Source: Vulcanimicrobiota bacterium | Lineage (GTDB): Bacteria; Eremiobacterota; Eremiobacteria; Baltobacterales; Baltobacteraceae | Assembly: GCA_030042755.1 (NCBI GenBank) | Contig: JASHZC010000070.1 | Coordinates: 1 to 6,512 of the forward strand | Direction: 5' to 3' | Length of the DNA stretch: 6,512 nucleotides | Shown: positions 6,492 to 6,512 of the stretch, one piece after another | Position numbering within the stretch: the first letter of the stretch is position 1 | Layout of the letters: each line of letters begins with the position of its first letter | Notes under the pieces: model-generated | Told to the model about the DNA's origin: nothing | The model's database searches: none | What the model saw: the letters and a program-made list of their open reading frames with translations, nothing else | Program-made: the position numbers and the translations under genes

Positions 6492-6512
6492 GGTAGCCGT
6501 TGTTGGTGCGAC
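6484..6512 (+). CDS. asd: Start of a Rossmann-fold protein, probably aspartate-semialdehyde dehydrogenase (partial)
   Basis: Only nine full codons lie inside the window. They read MLKVAVVGA, with the tenth beginning AC (Thr): the first strand and the start of a GAT-G-type dinucleotide loop. This is how aspartate-semialdehyde dehydrogenases usually begin (KVAVVGATG), and the lysine/diaminopimelate gene just upstream supports that choice, since Asd makes the precursor of the DapA-DapB route. ArgC and other Rossmann reductases can begin similarly. The ATG overlaps the dapB stop by eight bases, suggesting translational coupling. A weak AGGA (6469-6472), 11 bases upstream, lies inside the repeat-like element. 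Confidence 0.6.

Overview
This window comes from a GC-rich bacterium whose wobble positions favour G and C. All six genes lie on the + strand, are closely packed, and read like one long operon or a run of overlapping transcription units. The organism cannot be named from the sequence. Three clues point away from Proteobacteria: a perfect Gram-positive-type LexA operator at the left edge, a PcrA-type helicase, and a DapB of the short, Gram-positive-like form. A lineage such as Chloroflexota, Armatimonadota or Eremiobacterota would fit, but that is inference.

Layout. Positions 1-14 hold a 14-bp LexA/SOS-box palindrome, followed by a leader of about 107 bases and a clear ribosome-binding site. 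Gene 1 (122-1210) is a sugar-1-phosphate nucleotidyltransferase of the mannose-1-phosphate guanylyltransferase type with a left-handed beta-helix tail. An 85-base gap follows; it can form two mutually exclusive hairpins, one of which covers part of the next ribosome-binding site. Gene 2 (1296-2453) is a GT4 mannosyltransferase-like glycosyltransferase. Eight bases later gene 3 (2462-3514) begins. It encodes an uncharacterised helical-repeat protein that looks like the C-terminal half of glycosyltransferase fusions seen elsewhere. Gene 4 (3564-5729) is a complete PcrA/UvrD helicase with all SF1A motifs and the C-terminal Tudor-like domain. Gene 5 (5748-6491) is dapB, and gene 6 (6484 to the right edge) is the first nine codons of a Rossmann protein, most likely asd.

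Function. Genes 1-3 probably make and use an activated sugar, perhaps GDP-mannose, for an envelope or storage glycan. Gene 4 serves DNA repair, replication-transcription conflict resolution, or both. Genes 5-6 belong to the diaminopimelate/lysine pathway that feeds peptidoglycan.

The most unusual points are the SOS-box-like operator ahead of a glycan/helicase/lysine gene run, and the last 14 or so sense codons of dapB. Those codons are written in a sequence that looks like a dispersed intergenic repeat (the family reading GTCATCCTGAGCG... on the other strand), which ends only a few bases before the overlapping start of the next gene. I saw no RNA genes, insertion sequences, CRISPR arrays or convincing intrinsic terminators.
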